Notes under the pieces: generated by a model | What the model saw: only the letters and a program-made list of their open reading frames with translations | What the model was told of the DNA's origin: nothing | Databases searched by the model: none | Origin: Paenibacillus sp. Soil750 | GTDB lineage: Bacteria > Bacillota > Bacilli > Paenibacillales > NBRC-103111 | DNA length: 64,000 nucleotides | NCBI RefSeq assembly: GCF_001428045.1 | Contig: NZ_LMSD01000004.1 | Location: 62,001 to 126,000, forward strand | Direction: 5' to 3' | Shown here: positions 27,787 to 37,232 of the stretch, in pieces | Layout: each line of letters begins with the position of its first letter | Numbering within the stretch: the first letter of the stretch is position 1 | Program-made: the position numbers and the translations under genes

Positions 27787-28653
27787 TTATCCTTTTACTG
27801 CGCCAATCATGACACCTTTGACAAAATATTTCTGGATGAACGGATAGACTAGTAGAATCGGCAGTGTCGATACCATGATTGTCGCGAATTTCAACGAGTC
27901 CTCTACAATGAGATTATCACCTCCAATTCGAGTTACATCGCCAGATGCGACGTTGCCGGCCAATACCAGATTGCGCAGAAGCACCTGGAGCGGAAATAGA
28001 TCCGGATCTCTTAAGTAAAGCAGAGGCAGCATAAAATTGTTCCATAGCCCCACCGCGTAAAACAGGGAGACGGTAGCGATGACCGCCTTCGACAGCGGCA
28101 GGACGAGGCGAAAGAAAATGCCAATATCGTTCAGCCCGTCCATCCTGCCGGATTCTTCAACTTCCTTCGGCATGTTGCTGAAAAATGTGCGCACAATGAT
28201 CAAATTCCATGTACTCACCGCACCCGGAAGCACCATGCCCCAAACAGTGTCGATCAAGCCCAGCGAGCGTACGACCAGGAACGTAGGAATCATGCCTCCG
28301 CTGAAAAACATCGTGAAAATGATGAGCACAGTCATCGACTTATGAAACCCCATGTCCTTGCGTGACAGCGCATACCCCCCCATAGAAGTAATAATGACGG
28401 AAATCAGTGTGCCCAAGCCGACATAGATCAGCGTGTTTTTATAGGAGGTCCATATTTTCGGATCTTGAAACACCAATTCGTACATCTTCAGGTTGAAGCC
28501 TTTGGGCCATAGGCTAATCTCTCCTTTCATGACATATATATCCTTGCTTAATGAAACGGCCAGCATATATATGAATGGATAAAGCGTAACGACAATGACA
28601 AAGAGCATAATCAGAGAATTCACTAGGCCAAGAAGGCTGATCCGATTTTTCAT
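27787..28653 (-). CDS. Carbohydrate ABC transporter permease (LplC/YtcP type)
   Basis: Inner-membrane permease of 288 residues with six membrane segments. The EAA loop is visible as EVEESGRMDGLNDIGIFFRLVLPLSKAVIAT (about residues 160-190, cited in part: EESGRMDG). The C-terminus FIQKYFVKGVMIGAVKG is the standard end of YtcP/LplC proteins. It has AAAGGTGG before the ATG and lies 16 bp after the partner permease gene. It forms a heterodimer with the product of the gene at 28670 in sugar import. Confidence 0.93.
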   Translation of the reverse strand: MKNRISLLGLVNSLIMLFVIVVTLYPFIYMLAVSLSKDIYVMKGEISLWPKGFNLKMYELVFQDPKIWTSYKNTLIYVGLGTLISVIITSMGGYALSRKDMGFHKSMTVLIIFTMFFSGGMIPTFLVVRSLGLIDTVWGMVLPGAVSTWNLIIVRTFFSNMPKEVEESGRMDGLNDIGIFFRLVLPLSKAVIATVSLFYAVGLWNNFMLPLLYLRDPDLFPLQVLLRNLVLAGNVASGDVTRIGGDNLIVEDSLKFATIMVSTLPILLVYPFIQKYFVKGVMIGAVKG

Positions 28654-28669
28654 ACCGTTAGTTCCACCT

Positions 28670-29653
28670 TTACCATAAGCTGTTTTCTCCCACTTTTCTG
28701 CTGATGTAGTTCGCCGAGTAGATAAAGATCAGACTGATGATGCCCATGAATAAATCGATCGCGGCCCCGTAGCTGAAATTACCTTGCTCCAGACCTACAC
28801 GGTAAACATAAGTGCTGATGATGTCCGCCGTCGAATAGACAGCCGCATTGTACATAAGAAATACTTTTTCGAATCCGATTTCCAATACTTTCCCGACATT
28901 TAAAATAAAGAGGATAACAATCGTCGGCGCAATACCGGGCAGCGTCACGTTCCACAGCTTTCCCCAGCGCCCCGCTCCATCAATACTGGCTGCTTCATAG
29001 AGCTGCGGGTCCACTGCTGTCAGTGCCGCCAAATAAATGATTGATTCCCAGCCGATTTGCTGCCATATATCCGAAGCGACATAGATGGAACGGAACCAAC
29101 CGGGCTCCATCATGAAGTTAATCGGCGTGAAGCCGAGCTTTTGTATAATCTGATTGATCAGGCCTCCAGACGGAGACAGAAACATAATGACCATGCTGGC
29201 CACAATCACGTTCGAGATGAAATGCGGTAAATAGCTGACCGTCTGGACAAACCGTTTTAAAGCCATATTTTTCAATTCGTTCAGCAGGATGGCCAGAATA
29301 ATGGGGGCGGGGAAGCCGAACAGCAGCTTGTAGAAGCCCAGTAAAAGCGTGTTGCGCATCAAGAGAAAGAAATCTGGATTCTGAAAAAACATCACATAAT
29401 ATTTGAACCCTACCCATTCGCTAGCCCAGATGCCCTTAAAGAGATTAAAGTTTTTGAACGTGATCACCAAGCCAAACATAGGGAAATAGCGAAATATGAC
29501 ATAGTAGAGCAAGCAGGGCAGAACCAGCAGCCATAAATATTTGTTATGGTTCCATGACTTTCTCAGCAGACTCGTTGTCTTGATCTGATTGAACGATTCG
29601 GCGGATACTTGCTTTTGCTTTTGCTCGATTGCGTGCGTATTCGTTTGGGCCAT
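28670..29653 (-). CDS. Carbohydrate ABC transporter permease (LplB/YtcP-partner type)
   Basis: First gene of the amino-sugar/oligosaccharide uptake operon; about 327 residues with six membrane segments and the EAA loop YEAASIDGAGRWGKLWNVTLPG. The N-terminal KYLWLLVLPCLLYYVIFRYFPMFG and the C-terminal YSANYISRKVGENSLW are typical of LplB-like permeases. The start is ATG 29653 (GAGGAG eight bases upstream); ATG 29659 is only two bases from that site. It diverges from the AraC-type regulator at 29940, which very likely controls this operon. Confidence 0.93.
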   Translation of the reverse strand: MAQTNTHAIEQKQKQVSAESFNQIKTTSLLRKSWNHNKYLWLLVLPCLLYYVIFRYFPMFGLVITFKNFNLFKGIWASEWVGFKYYVMFFQNPDFFLLMRNTLLLGFYKLLFGFPAPIILAILLNELKNMALKRFVQTVSYLPHFISNVIVASMVIMFLSPSGGLINQIIQKLGFTPINFMMEPGWFRSIYVASDIWQQIGWESIIYLAALTAVDPQLYEAASIDGAGRWGKLWNVTLPGIAPTIVILFILNVGKVLEIGFEKVFLMYNAAVYSTADIISTYVYRVGLEQGNFSYGAAIDLFMGIISLIFIYSANYISRKVGENSLW

Positions 29654-29834
29654 GCGCATATCTCCTCATTCAGTTATAGATGCTTGCCTGCTGCTGGCGC
29701 CTTCGTGCAGCGGGCTTTGATACCATCATTATACGCACGCCATTTTGGGGAAATAAATCTCCACATTTACCAGAGAACCCGCAATTTATTGGATAAGCAA
29801 AGAAAGTGTGTATGATTTATAAGAAATGAATATT

Positions 29835-29858
29835 GTTCCCGTACATTCCGTTCCCGTA
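29835..29858. promoter_or_regulatory. Direct repeat in the ABC operon / AraC intergenic region
   Basis: GTTCCCGTA occurs at 29835-29843 and again at 29850-29858, a 15-bp period. Direct half-sites on one face are the usual layout for AraC-type proteins. The repeat lies 82 bp before the regulator gene and about 180 bp before the divergent transporter operon. Confidence 0.45.
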
Positions 29859-29939
29859 GTATAGTGGTATGATAAATTTAAGTATAGATCCCACGGGATT
29901 TGACGGAAATCGGCACATAGAACATGGGGGGTCTATCGG

Positions 29940-32210
29940 ATGTTGAGATTGAAAAGGTTCAGTTGGAAAACCAATTCCTTGTTCGCCAAGTTAATGATCA
30001 GTTTTCTTGTTGTAATTGCCGTGCTCGTGCTCTTCAATTTCGCATCCTTTCTATTTTTGAAATCGAAAATCCACCAGGAGATCGTCAAATATAACCAATC
30101 GAACTTGAATCATACGGTGGAGCAATACGAGAACCATTTCAGACTGACCTGGGAAACGATCATTAGTTTAAATCAAGATGACATATTCAGGGCGAATCTG
30201 AATATGTTGCGGAATGTACAGGAATTTAATGCTTATGACAAAGTAGGCAGCGTCATGTCGGCGATTAAAGTGCTGATTGCCAACCCTTTTCTTTCTATTG
30301 ACAATATCATGATTTATTTCAAGAACGATTCTTATGTGGTGGAGAAGGAAGGGACGAGCGGGGCTAAGGACTTATTCTCCAGATATTATGCCAGCAGCGA
30401 GTATCCGCCGGAATTTTGGTTCCGCCAGTTCGACGAATCCTATACTTACCGGTTGATCCCTGCCTCCTCATTCACGGAAATCTCAGCTAATATCCAAAAG
30501 AACAAGGGACAGCTGCTTCCAGTTGTTATCAAGCTGATGCCATATAAAGACATGTATTTCATCGTCATGCTCGATCCGAAGAAAATGTTCAACTCGTATC
30601 ATTACTCAGATCATTCTAATTTCTACATATTAGATGAAGAAGGCGCCACAATTTTCTCCTCGTCTCCCAGCGTGAAGGCGCCTCTTGGCCAATCTCTTGA
30701 TGGTCAGAACGGAAGCTTTACTGGTGATAATCTCTATTACTTCTATCAAAAAGGGCAGCAGACTGGCTTGACCTATGTTAGCGTCGTTCCGATCAAGAGC
30801 ATTTCCAATCAGTTGATGGGGTTGAATATTCTTTTCATTACTTTACTGCTAATCATCATCCTGCTAAGTATCGTAACGTCTGTGGTACTCACGATGCGAT
30901 TGAACCGGCCCGTCAAAAAAATCATCGAAGCCGTCCTGCAGCGTCATCCTGCAGACATGCTTGTGAGCAGCCCTATCCACGAATTTAATATGATTAGCGA
31001 AAAAATGAGCAGCATCCTCCGAACCAATGACCAGATGACCGAGGATTTGGACAAAAAGAAAGACCAGCTTCGCTATTACGCTTACACAAATAAATTGCGA
31101 AACATCCATATGAACTTAACCGACCTGCGGGAACTGGTTGTTGCCGACACCCCTTTCACACTCGTATTGTATCAATTGACGATGAAAGAAAAATTTGCGG
31201 AACTCGATTCCGAGCTCGAAAAAGCCGTATACTTTATCCGGGAATATATCAACATTTTCCTGTCACAGGCATACAAGGACACGATTACGTTCCAAATGGA
31301 TAAGGATACGGTGCTTACCCTATTCTTCTTCCCAGACGATACGGCAGACATTGAATCTGCGTTGGAGCAATTGATTCAGGTGCTCGAAGTGGACCGTGAT
31401 CTGTTTTTCCTGACTATGGCCGTAAGCCCGATTTATCCCGATTCTGGCCATTTAATTTCGGCTTATGAATATGCCTCCACCATGCTGCTGCAGCGAAAAT
31501 TAAACGACGAAACGCAATTCATCCGCACATTTCGTCCTGCTAAAGGGGCAATTCATTTCACCGTGCTAGAAGAAGAGGAGTTCTCCACCCGGTTCATGTC
31601 CGGTAACGAACAGTCGGTATTGGACTGGATCCACCGGCACCTGGACGCACTCTGCAAGAGAGAAGCCTCCGTGGACGAATTCAGACGGTTCGCCAAAGAA
31701 GTATACGGCCAACTGAACAAGTCGCTCATGAAACTGAATTTGCATCGGGAACAAGGCGAGTTGCCTCCTCTAGTGTTGGATCACCTGAACAGCTTTTACA
31801 GTATCGACACATACAAACAATGGTTCAAACAGCTTCTGTCACCCGCCATAGAAAGAGTGAATCACAAGAAATCGGATCATGATCCGACGACCCATTTTAT
31901 CCTTGAGTATTTGAACCAGCACTTGGAGCAAGATATCACGCTGGATATCATGGCGGACAAATTGAACATTACACCAGGCTACTTATCGACTTATTTCAAG
32001 GAAAAGACAGGAGCGAACTTCAGCGATTACTTGAACGGCTTGCGCATACAGAAAGCGAAAGAACTGCTGAATAACCTGGATCTGAAAATCCAGGAAATCT
32101 CCGTCAAGGTTGGCTACCAGAACGTAAATTCGTTTATCCGCATGTTCAAACGCTACTCTGGCATTACGCCTGGTGAATACAGGAAGATGTATGGCACGCA
32201 GAAGGCGTAA
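29940..32210 (+). CDS. Membrane-bound AraC-family regulator with extracytoplasmic sensor
   Basis: A 756-residue one-protein sensor and regulator. A first membrane helix (about residues 17-39) and a second (about 292-318) bracket an extracytoplasmic Cache-like sensor domain. A linker follows, with a YesN-like central region. The C-terminal AraC DNA-binding domain (about 655-752) has two HTHs: ITLDIMADKLNITPGYLSTYF and IQEISVKVGYQNVNSFIRMF. Proteins of this layout are abundant in Paenibacillus and regulate adjacent sugar transporters. The ribosome binding site is GGGGGG. It diverges from the five-gene operon at 29653 and is followed by its own terminator. Confidence 0.92.
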   Translation: MLRLKRFSWKTNSLFAKLMISFLVVIAVLVLFNFASFLFLKSKIHQEIVKYNQSNLNHTVEQYENHFRLTWETIISLNQDDIFRANLNMLRNVQEFNAYDKVGSVMSAIKVLIANPFLSIDNIMIYFKNDSYVVEKEGTSGAKDLFSRYYASSEYPPEFWFRQFDESYTYRLIPASSFTEISANIQKNKGQLLPVVIKLMPYKDMYFIVMLDPKKMFNSYHYSDHSNFYILDEEGATIFSSSPSVKAPLGQSLDGQNGSFTGDNLYYFYQKGQQTGLTYVSVVPIKSISNQLMGLNILFITLLLIIILLSIVTSVVLTMRLNRPVKKIIEAVLQRHPADMLVSSPIHEFNMISEKMSSILRTNDQMTEDLDKKKDQLRYYAYTNKLRNIHMNLTDLRELVVADTPFTLVLYQLTMKEKFAELDSELEKAVYFIREYINIFLSQAYKDTITFQMDKDTVLTLFFFPDDTADIESALEQLIQVLEVDRDLFFLTMAVSPIYPDSGHLISAYEYASTMLLQRKLNDETQFIRTFRPAKGAIHFTVLEEEEFSTRFMSGNEQSVLDWIHRHLDALCKREASVDEFRRFAKEVYGQLNKSLMKLNLHREQGELPPLVLDHLNSFYSIDTYKQWFKQLLSPAIERVNHKKSDHDPTTHFILEYLNQHLEQDITLDIMADKLNITPGYLSTYFKEKTGANFSDYLNGLRIQKAKELLNNLDLKIQEISVKVGYQNVNSFIRMFKRYSGITPGEYRKMYGTQKA

Positions 32211-32225
32211 TTCCGTAAAATTGAA

Positions 32226-32263
32226 AAATCCTCCTGCTTAATGCTTAAAGCGCAGGAGGATTT
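32226..32263 (+). terminator. Terminator after the AraC-type regulator
   Basis: Perfect 12-bp arms AAATCCTCCTGC / GCAGGAGGATTT around a 14-nt loop, followed by CTGTTAT. Ends the regulator transcript 44 bp before the CBM9-like gene. Confidence 0.8.
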
Positions 32264-32306
32264 CTGTTATATAATCAAGACGGCTGAACATAATCAAGGA
32301 GGAACT

Positions 32307-32936
32307 ATGAAATATCTTATTCAACCTAGGGATACCGTTTGTCCCATTTCCTGGAATGGTACTCCTGAGTTAGCCATCGATCATTATTTTTGGCTTGACA
32401 ATGGCTACACACCGACAGTGAAGGCAAAGCTATTGTACACGTCCGAATGTATCCATCTTCACTACAACATTTATGAAGCGAACCCCACGATCCTCTATCA
32501 CACGATGAATGAACCAGTATTCAAAGACAGCTGTGTAGAATTTTTCTTCCAGCCGCTGCCGGAGTCCGATCCCCGGTATTTAAATTTCGAGATGAACGCC
32601 GCTGGCACCCTTCTGTTGAAATTGGGCAGCGACCGGAATGACCGGACTTATTTGCAGAATGTGGATCCAGCTCTTTTCCTTATCCATACATCGACAGGAT
32701 GCTATGATCCGATTGCCAATATGTCATATTGGCAACTTGAAATTTCCATCCCTTTCGACTGGATTCAGACAATGTTTCCAGATTTCCGTCCTGAGACTGG
32801 CCGTACGTTTCGCGCCAATTTTTACAAATGCGGGGATGAAACGCCCCTTCCACACTACGGATGTTGGAATCGAATCACTTCATCCGTACCCGATTTCCAT
32901 CGAAGCTGCGATTTCGGTGAGCTGGAGTTTGGTTAA
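32307..32936 (+). CDS. Carbohydrate-binding family 9-like (CBM9-like) protein
   Basis: A 209-residue single-domain protein of the CBM9-like/DOMON-related beta-sandwich family. Seen: WNGTPELAIDHYFW at the start, VKAKLLYTSECIHLHYNIYE, and KDSCVEFFFQPLPESDPRYLNFEMNAAGTLLL (in pieces), where CVEFFF and YLNFE are the family's conserved strands. The C-terminus RANFYKCGD fits too. There is no signal peptide, so it is probably intracellular. AAGGAGG precedes ATG 32307; the longer reading to 32241 overlaps the upstream terminator. It lies next to the glycan operon and may bind an imported sugar, but no catalytic residues can be named. Confidence 0.75.
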   Translation: MKYLIQPRDTVCPISWNGTPELAIDHYFWLDNGYTPTVKAKLLYTSECIHLHYNIYEANPTILYHTMNEPVFKDSCVEFFFQPLPESDPRYLNFEMNAAGTLLLKLGSDRNDRTYLQNVDPALFLIHTSTGCYDPIANMSYWQLEISIPFDWIQTMFPDFRPETGRTFRANFYKCGDETPLPHYGCWNRITSSVPDFHRSCDFGELEFG

Positions 32937-32999
32937 CCTTACTAACGCTTAGCCATAGACTTTTATTCCACTGGTTCTCCTGTCCGATAATGTATCGCC

Positions 33000-33400
33000 T
33001 TAATCTCCATAAGAATCCCTGTCTACAAACAAGAGACAGTCCGGATGTTGTCTCAGAATCGTAGCTGGACATGCCGTTGAACCGCTTCTTCCAGTGTCCT
33101 GCGCACTGCATCTCGCTTCGTCGGTCCAGGAACTATACAGAATAAATGAGCTCCCGACATCAAGGCAGGAACCGTTAAAGTTAGCGCATGAGTCGGGACC
33201 TACGCGATATCCCCAAAACACCCGTCGTTCACCTGCTGCTGCAGGCACGCCTCTTCCAGCTCAACCCGCTTTACGGTTGCAGAGTCCAAAAAATCCGCCA
33301 CTGGAGGATCGTTAAAGGCAATATGCCCGTTTTCCCCGATACCCAGGCAAACGATGCAAGAAATCCTTCTACGCATTAGCCGAGTACTACGGGAAATCCC
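33000..33400 (-). pseudogene. Decayed glucosamine-6-phosphate deaminase (NagB-like) remnant
   Basis: Reading leftwards, the frame contains CLGIGENGHIAFNDPP and VKRVELEEACLQQQVNDGCF, the active-site region of NagB-type glucosamine-6-phosphate deaminases. An in-frame TAG follows (after DIA, near 33200). The same frame then continues VPTHALTLTVPALMSG and GPTKRDAVRRTLEEAV. A one-base shift is needed near 33075 to read on into STACPATILRQHPDC and FVDRDSYGD, then the stop. So there is one internal stop, one frameshift and a missing N-terminal half (about 120 residues). The remnant starts just after the EthD gene stop. NagB would convert GlcN-6-P to fructose-6-P, the next step after the hexosaminidase of the nearby operon. 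Confidence 0.85.
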
Positions 33401-33444
33401 ACTGATGGAAATCCCACCGATCGAATCACTTAGGCCCGCAGGAG

Positions 33445-33768
33445 TCATGCTTGGAACGAAGCCACAACTTCCTCGATATAGATATCCTGCTCACCGATAT
33501 AATAGTTTGCTACGTCATCCTTCAATTCCTGAACTCTAGGGTCGCTGATGAACGCCTCCAAAGCTTCTTTTGTTTCAAAATACAAGCTGAATATGAACGA
33601 ATACCTCGGAGTCGTTCCATCTGCTGAGGATAGGACCTTTTTGACCTCATACTTGGTGGCCCCCATTTCAAGCACTGTCTTCTTGGATAACAAAGCAACA
33701 TGTGTATTCAGATAATAAGCTTCATCGAATGGGATACCTTGTTTGTAGTGAAACGTTAATACTAGCAT
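33445..33768 (-). CDS. EthD-family small protein
   Basis: A 107-residue dimeric ferredoxin-like (Dabb/EthD) protein. The start MLVLTFHYKQGIPFDEAYYLNTHVALL and the region YSFIFSLYFETKEALEAFI match EthD proteins, originally seen in an ethyl tert-butyl ether degradation cluster; most family members have no known function. AAGGAG stands before the ATG. It diverges from the PadR gene, with the PadR operator-like palindromes between them, so it may be under PadR control. Its 3' end abuts the nagB remnant. Confidence 0.83.
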   Translation of the reverse strand: MLVLTFHYKQGIPFDEAYYLNTHVALLSKKTVLEMGATKYEVKKVLSSADGTTPRYSFIFSLYFETKEALEAFISDPRVQELKDDVANYYIGEQDIYIEEVVASFQA

Positions 33769-33853
33769 GCAATCATCTCCTTATATGGTTATAAGCTCAT
33801 CATAAACGATGACATTAGTGGTAGTGTCAATTCGCAAATGCCTATTGCACTCT

Positions 33854-33891
33854 ATATCACGCGGTGATATACTCATCTCATGATATATCAT
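33854..33891. promoter_or_regulatory. Palindromic operators between EthD and PadR genes
   Basis: ATATCAC-GCG-GTGATAT (33854-33870) is a perfect 17-bp palindrome; a second, ATGATATATCAT (about 33880-33891), follows. GATAT/ATATC half-sites recur up to 33935. Likely sites for the PadR regulator encoded at 33949, affecting both divergent genes. Confidence 0.65.
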
Positions 33892-33948
33892 GACGTGATA
33901 CAACGAAGGGCGATACAACATAACCTGATATAAGAAGAAGGAGACTTT

Positions 33949-34281
33949 ATGGATAATGAGAAGCTCTACCGTCAGTACTTGCCGATGTCTGAAACGGCTT
34001 ATTACATTTTGCTTTCCCTGACTACAACTCGGCATGGTTATGGCATTATTCAGTGGGTGGAGGAGCTCACGCAAGGTCGAATTCACCTCGGTCCTGGAAC
34101 GATTTATGGCAGCTTGTCACGGATGGAGAAGGATCGTTTGATTCAGGCTGTAGCTGAAGAAGAGCGTCGTAAGCTGTACCGTATTACCCCATCTGGTAAA
34201 GAACTGCTCAAGCTGGAGATCGCCAGAATTACAGAGCTTTACGAAAATGCGAAGAAAGTAGAGGGATCTTTATATGAATGA
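33949..34281 (+). CDS. PadR-family transcriptional regulator
   Basis: A 110-residue PadR winged-helix repressor. Recognisable: MSETAYYILLSLTTTRHGYGIIQWVEELTQGRIHLGPGTIYGSLSRMEKDRLI (in pieces, residues 13-65), with HGYxI and GTIYxxLxRMEK as family marks. The short C-terminus (about 25 residues) gives the subfamily-2 size. AAGGAG precedes the ATG. Its end overlaps the DUF2812 gene by eight bases; PadR-DUF2812 pairs are a common two-gene unit in Bacillota, where the regulator controls the membrane protein. Confidence 0.93.
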   Translation: MDNEKLYRQYLPMSETAYYILLSLTTTRHGYGIIQWVEELTQGRIHLGPGTIYGSLSRMEKDRLIQAVAEEERRKLYRITPSGKELLKLEIARITELYENAKKVEGSLYE

Positions 34282-34792
34282 GACCAAAAAGGTGTTTAAA
34301 TGGTGGGACAGTTCACAATCGGAGACAATTACGGCATGGTTGGAGGATATGGAGGCGCAAGGCTGGCATTTACAACGTGTAAATTGGAATGGCCTGCGTT
34401 TTCACTTTGAGAAAGGTGCTCCTCGCAAAATGAGCTACTGCGTAGATTACCAAACGAAGGTGGATCCCAACTACGCTAGCATTTTTGAAGACACAGGGTG
34501 GGATAAAATTTACAGCGGCGCAGGGTGGTATATCTGGAGACAAACGTATCAGCATACAAAGCCTGAAATTTTCACTGACATTGACTCCATGATCGAACGG
34601 AATAAACGACTCATTGGTGTATTTACGGCGGTTACTGCCGCACAAATCCCAGTTTTCATGATAAACATAAAAAATACGTTCTTTTATCCCTTGCTGATCC
34701 TCTATGTACCAGTTCTTGTCTTACTGGTCATTAGTCTATACCGTTTAGTCGCGGCCAATAAAAAACTACAAGCCAAAAAGGACATTCTTTGA
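34274..34792 (+). CDS. DUF2812 membrane protein
   Basis: A 172-residue protein of the DUF2812 family. The soluble N-terminal half (about 1-115) has KVFKWWDSSQSETITAWLEDMEAQGWHL and FHFEKGAPRKMSYCVDYQ, the defining segment with a conserved LexMaxxGw pattern. Two membrane segments follow (about 115-133 and 135-155), then a basic tail. Function unknown; it is encoded and probably translationally coupled with the PadR regulator upstream. Confidence 0.88.
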   Translation: MNETKKVFKWWDSSQSETITAWLEDMEAQGWHLQRVNWNGLRFHFEKGAPRKMSYCVDYQTKVDPNYASIFEDTGWDKIYSGAGWYIWRQTYQHTKPEIFTDIDSMIERNKRLIGVFTAVTAAQIPVFMINIKNTFFYPLLILYVPVLVLLVISLYRLVAANKKLQAKKDIL

Positions 34793-34819
34793 ACCGCTAG
34801 CCGGCTAGCTGAATGTCCT
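34779..34819. terminator. Hairpin at the end of the DUF2812 gene
   Basis: Outer arms AGGACATTC / GAATGTCCT enclose a 14-bp palindrome GCTAGCCGGCTAGC. The outer left arm lies inside the last codons of the gene. It also fits the end of the convergent ankyrin gene, although there is no long T-run. Confidence 0.55.
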
Positions 34820-34840
34820 CTATTCACGCTTCGCGATCCA

Positions 34841-35347
34841 TTACCCAATAGCCCCGTGCTCTCGCAACAAGCCAATTACTGCAGTATGACCCTGCTCTTT
34901 GGCTAGATCGATCGCATAGACGCCATCCTCTGATTTGGCATTCACATCCGCACCCTGGTTGATCAAAAGCTCAATGATCTGCGCACTATCCTTATGAAAG
35001 GCTGCCACATGCAAACTTGTATGCCCATTGCTATCCATAATCGTCGGCTTCGCACGGTGAGCGAGCAGCAATTGTATGACCTCTAAACTCCGCTCACCGG
35101 CAATAGCCGCGTGCAGTGCCGTATTCGATGGAATGTAACTAACTTTAGAATGCGATAAGGCATTCACATCAGCGCCATTTTCCAAAAGCAGCCGAACCAC
35201 TTCGCTCTGACCGAAATGCGCTGCAAATCCCAGAAGGGTAAGGCCATCGCTATTCTCAGCATTGGCAAGCGAAAGATCCGTGTCCAGCAAATCCTTGACT
35301 CGGTTTACATCGCCTGTGCGTGCTGCTGTAAATACATCGTTAATCAT
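34841..35347 (-). CDS. Ankyrin-repeat protein
   Basis: A 168-residue protein composed of about four to five ankyrin repeats, for example DGLTLLGFAAHFGQSEVVRLLLENGADVN, NTALHAAIAGERSLEVIQLLLAHRAKP and NGHTSLHVAAFHKDSAQIIELLINQGADVN (quoted in parts). No signal peptide or other domain. Such small ankyrin proteins usually act as protein-binding scaffolds; the partner is unknown. No operon partners are visible. Confidence 0.9.
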   Translation of the reverse strand: MINDVFTAARTGDVNRVKDLLDTDLSLANAENSDGLTLLGFAAHFGQSEVVRLLLENGADVNALSHSKVSYIPSNTALHAAIAGERSLEVIQLLLAHRAKPTIMDSNGHTSLHVAAFHKDSAQIIELLINQGADVNAKSEDGVYAIDLAKEQGHTAVIGLLREHGAIG

Positions 35348-35522
35348 GTAGGGGGGCCTCCTCTAATTTATTCGCTATTTCAATTCGGCAAATATCTAGA
35401 TATTTCCTTTTTCCCGTTTAAATAAATCGTTATACCCGCCGAATGCGAGAAAAACCCACAGCAGTTTCGCTGTAGGTCCTCAAATCATGATCTACTTCGT
35501 TCGTTCATGAAGGAAAATCATT

Positions 35523-37232
35523 CTATATCTTGAACTTACCGACGGCTTGCTGCAGTCTCAGTGACATACTGTTCAAGTCGTTCGCGAATGCAGCAACTTC
35601 TTGCAGTGCTGCAAGCTGCTGCTCCGCGCTCCCCGCTACATTCTGCGCAGCGAAGGCCGATTGCTGTGCAATTGTAGACGATTCGATCACCGAGGCCGTC
35701 ACCTGTTCGGATCCTGCCGACATCTCTTCAGCCACTGCCGAAACATCACGGATCTGATCTGCCACTTGATCGATGGCCTGCAGGATCAATTGAAACGCCT
35801 CACCAGCCTCATGTACGACGACGATCCCCGTGTGAACTTCTTTGGTTCCCTCACTCATCGCCTCGACAGCTAGCTGAGTACCCTGCTGGATTTGTTCAAT
35901 CAACCCGATAATCTGATTGGCAGAACTGCCTGATTGTTCGGCTAGCTTCCTTACCTCTCCGGCAACGACGGCAAAACCCCGACCATGTTCCCCAGCACGA
36001 GCCGCTTCAATAGCTGCATTGAGTGCCAGCAGATTCGTCTGCGTCGCGATACTGGAGATCACACTTACAATGCTGCCGATTTCTATCGACTGCTTGTCAA
36101 GCATCTGCACCATAGAGGCTGTACGATCGACTGTCGCCCGTATGGACTCCATCTGCCGAATAACTTGTTGTAAAGATACGTTGCCATGCCTTGCTTTCTC
36201 GGAGGCATCCATGGAAACCTCTGACACGGAAGAAGATGTTTCTGCAATCCGTTGTATGCCTATTGACATTTCCTCCATGGCTCGAGCGCTTTCATTGGAA
36301 GTTAAGCCCTGAGCTTCAGCCCCCCGCGCTACGGCCTGGATGGACGTCGCAATCTCGTTCGAAGCCGCCGAGGTTTCTTCAGCGCTTGCCGAAAGCTGCT
36401 TTGAGGAAATGGCTACATCCTGTGAGCTTGCGTTCACCTCTCTAATCAACTCTTGCAAATTAAGAATCATTCGACTGAAGCTATCGGTTAATTTCCCTAC
36501 TTCATCCTTACTCCGACTCGTAATCGTGCGCGTTAAATCTCCCCCAGCAATACTTTGTGCTACATTCATCAACACATTGATAGGCCTAATGATGATTCTG
36601 CTAAGTAACAGTGCAATGCCTATGCCAAGTAAAACATCGATAATACAGGATATTATGAGTGTAAAATTGACGGAATGAATTTCCTCAATTAAATGATCTG
36701 TTGACTCCTTAGATTCTTGATTGAAGCTATTAATGTATTGATCTGCCATGGTATAGATCGTTTGTTTGAATTGGTCGGTCTGATCATCTGCCTTCTTATT
36801 TTCATCGCGAAGCTGCGCAGCCGTTAGTTTACTGTCTTTTTTATTAATGTCCTTGACCACATCAAATGATTTGATAAACCCCTCGCTGGCGGTTCTCAAA
36901 CTTGCAGCCAACTCTACTTCCTTCGGGCTGTCCGATCTTAGCGCAATGAACTCGAGGTATTCTCTGAATTTCACCTCGTTTTCCTTGTACGCTTTAGCAG
37001 CTTCATCACTTTGATTGATAATGACATCTGCTTGATTACTGTATAAGATACCTACATAATTCTTAAGCTCGTAAGCAGCCTTGACCTCCGCATTGCGTTC
37101 CGTTTCCTGATCCAATGCGTTTTGGACTTGAGACAGCTTAAAGTAATTGTTCCCTGCAGCAATTGTAAATAATAAAATAACTAAAAGCATGCCAGATAGT
37201 AGTTTCGTTTTTAAAGACCAATTTTTAATCAT
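35523..37232 (-). CDS. Methyl-accepting chemotaxis protein
   Basis: A 569-residue chemoreceptor. Membrane helix 1 (about 8-28) and helix 2 (about 185-207) flank an extracytoplasmic four-helix-bundle sensor of the 4HB_MCP type. HAMP follows (about 208-262, [18 protein letters not shown]). The signalling domain (about 280-569) has the hairpin tip [40 protein letters not shown] (in parts), the CheA/CheW-binding site of all MCPs. The ligand is unknown; there are no chemotaxis genes beside it. Confidence 0.95.
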   Translation of the reverse strand: MIKNWSLKTKLLSGMLLVILLFTIAAGNNYFKLSQVQNALDQETERNAEVKAAYELKNYVGILYSNQADVIINQSDEAAKAYKENEVKFREYLEFIALRSDSPKEVELAASLRTASEGFIKSFDVVKDINKKDSKLTAAQLRDENKKADDQTDQFKQTIYTMADQYINSFNQESKESTDHLIEEIHSVNFTLIISCIIDVLLGIGIALLLSRIIIRPINVLMNVAQSIAGGDLTRTITSRSKDEVGKLTDSFSRMILNLQELIREVNASSQDVAISSKQLSASAEETSAASNEIATSIQAVARGAEAQGLTSNESARAMEEMSIGIQRIAETSSSVSEVSMDASEKARHGNVSLQQVIRQMESIRATVDRTASMVQMLDKQSIEIGSIVSVISSIATQTNLLALNAAIEAARAGEHGRGFAVVAGEVRKLAEQSGSSANQIIGLIEQIQQGTQLAVEAMSEGTKEVHTGIVVVHEAGEAFQLILQAIDQVADQIRDVSAVAEEMSAGSEQVTASVIESSTIAQQSAFAAQNVAGSAEQQLAALQEVAAFANDLNSMSLRLQQAVGKFKI

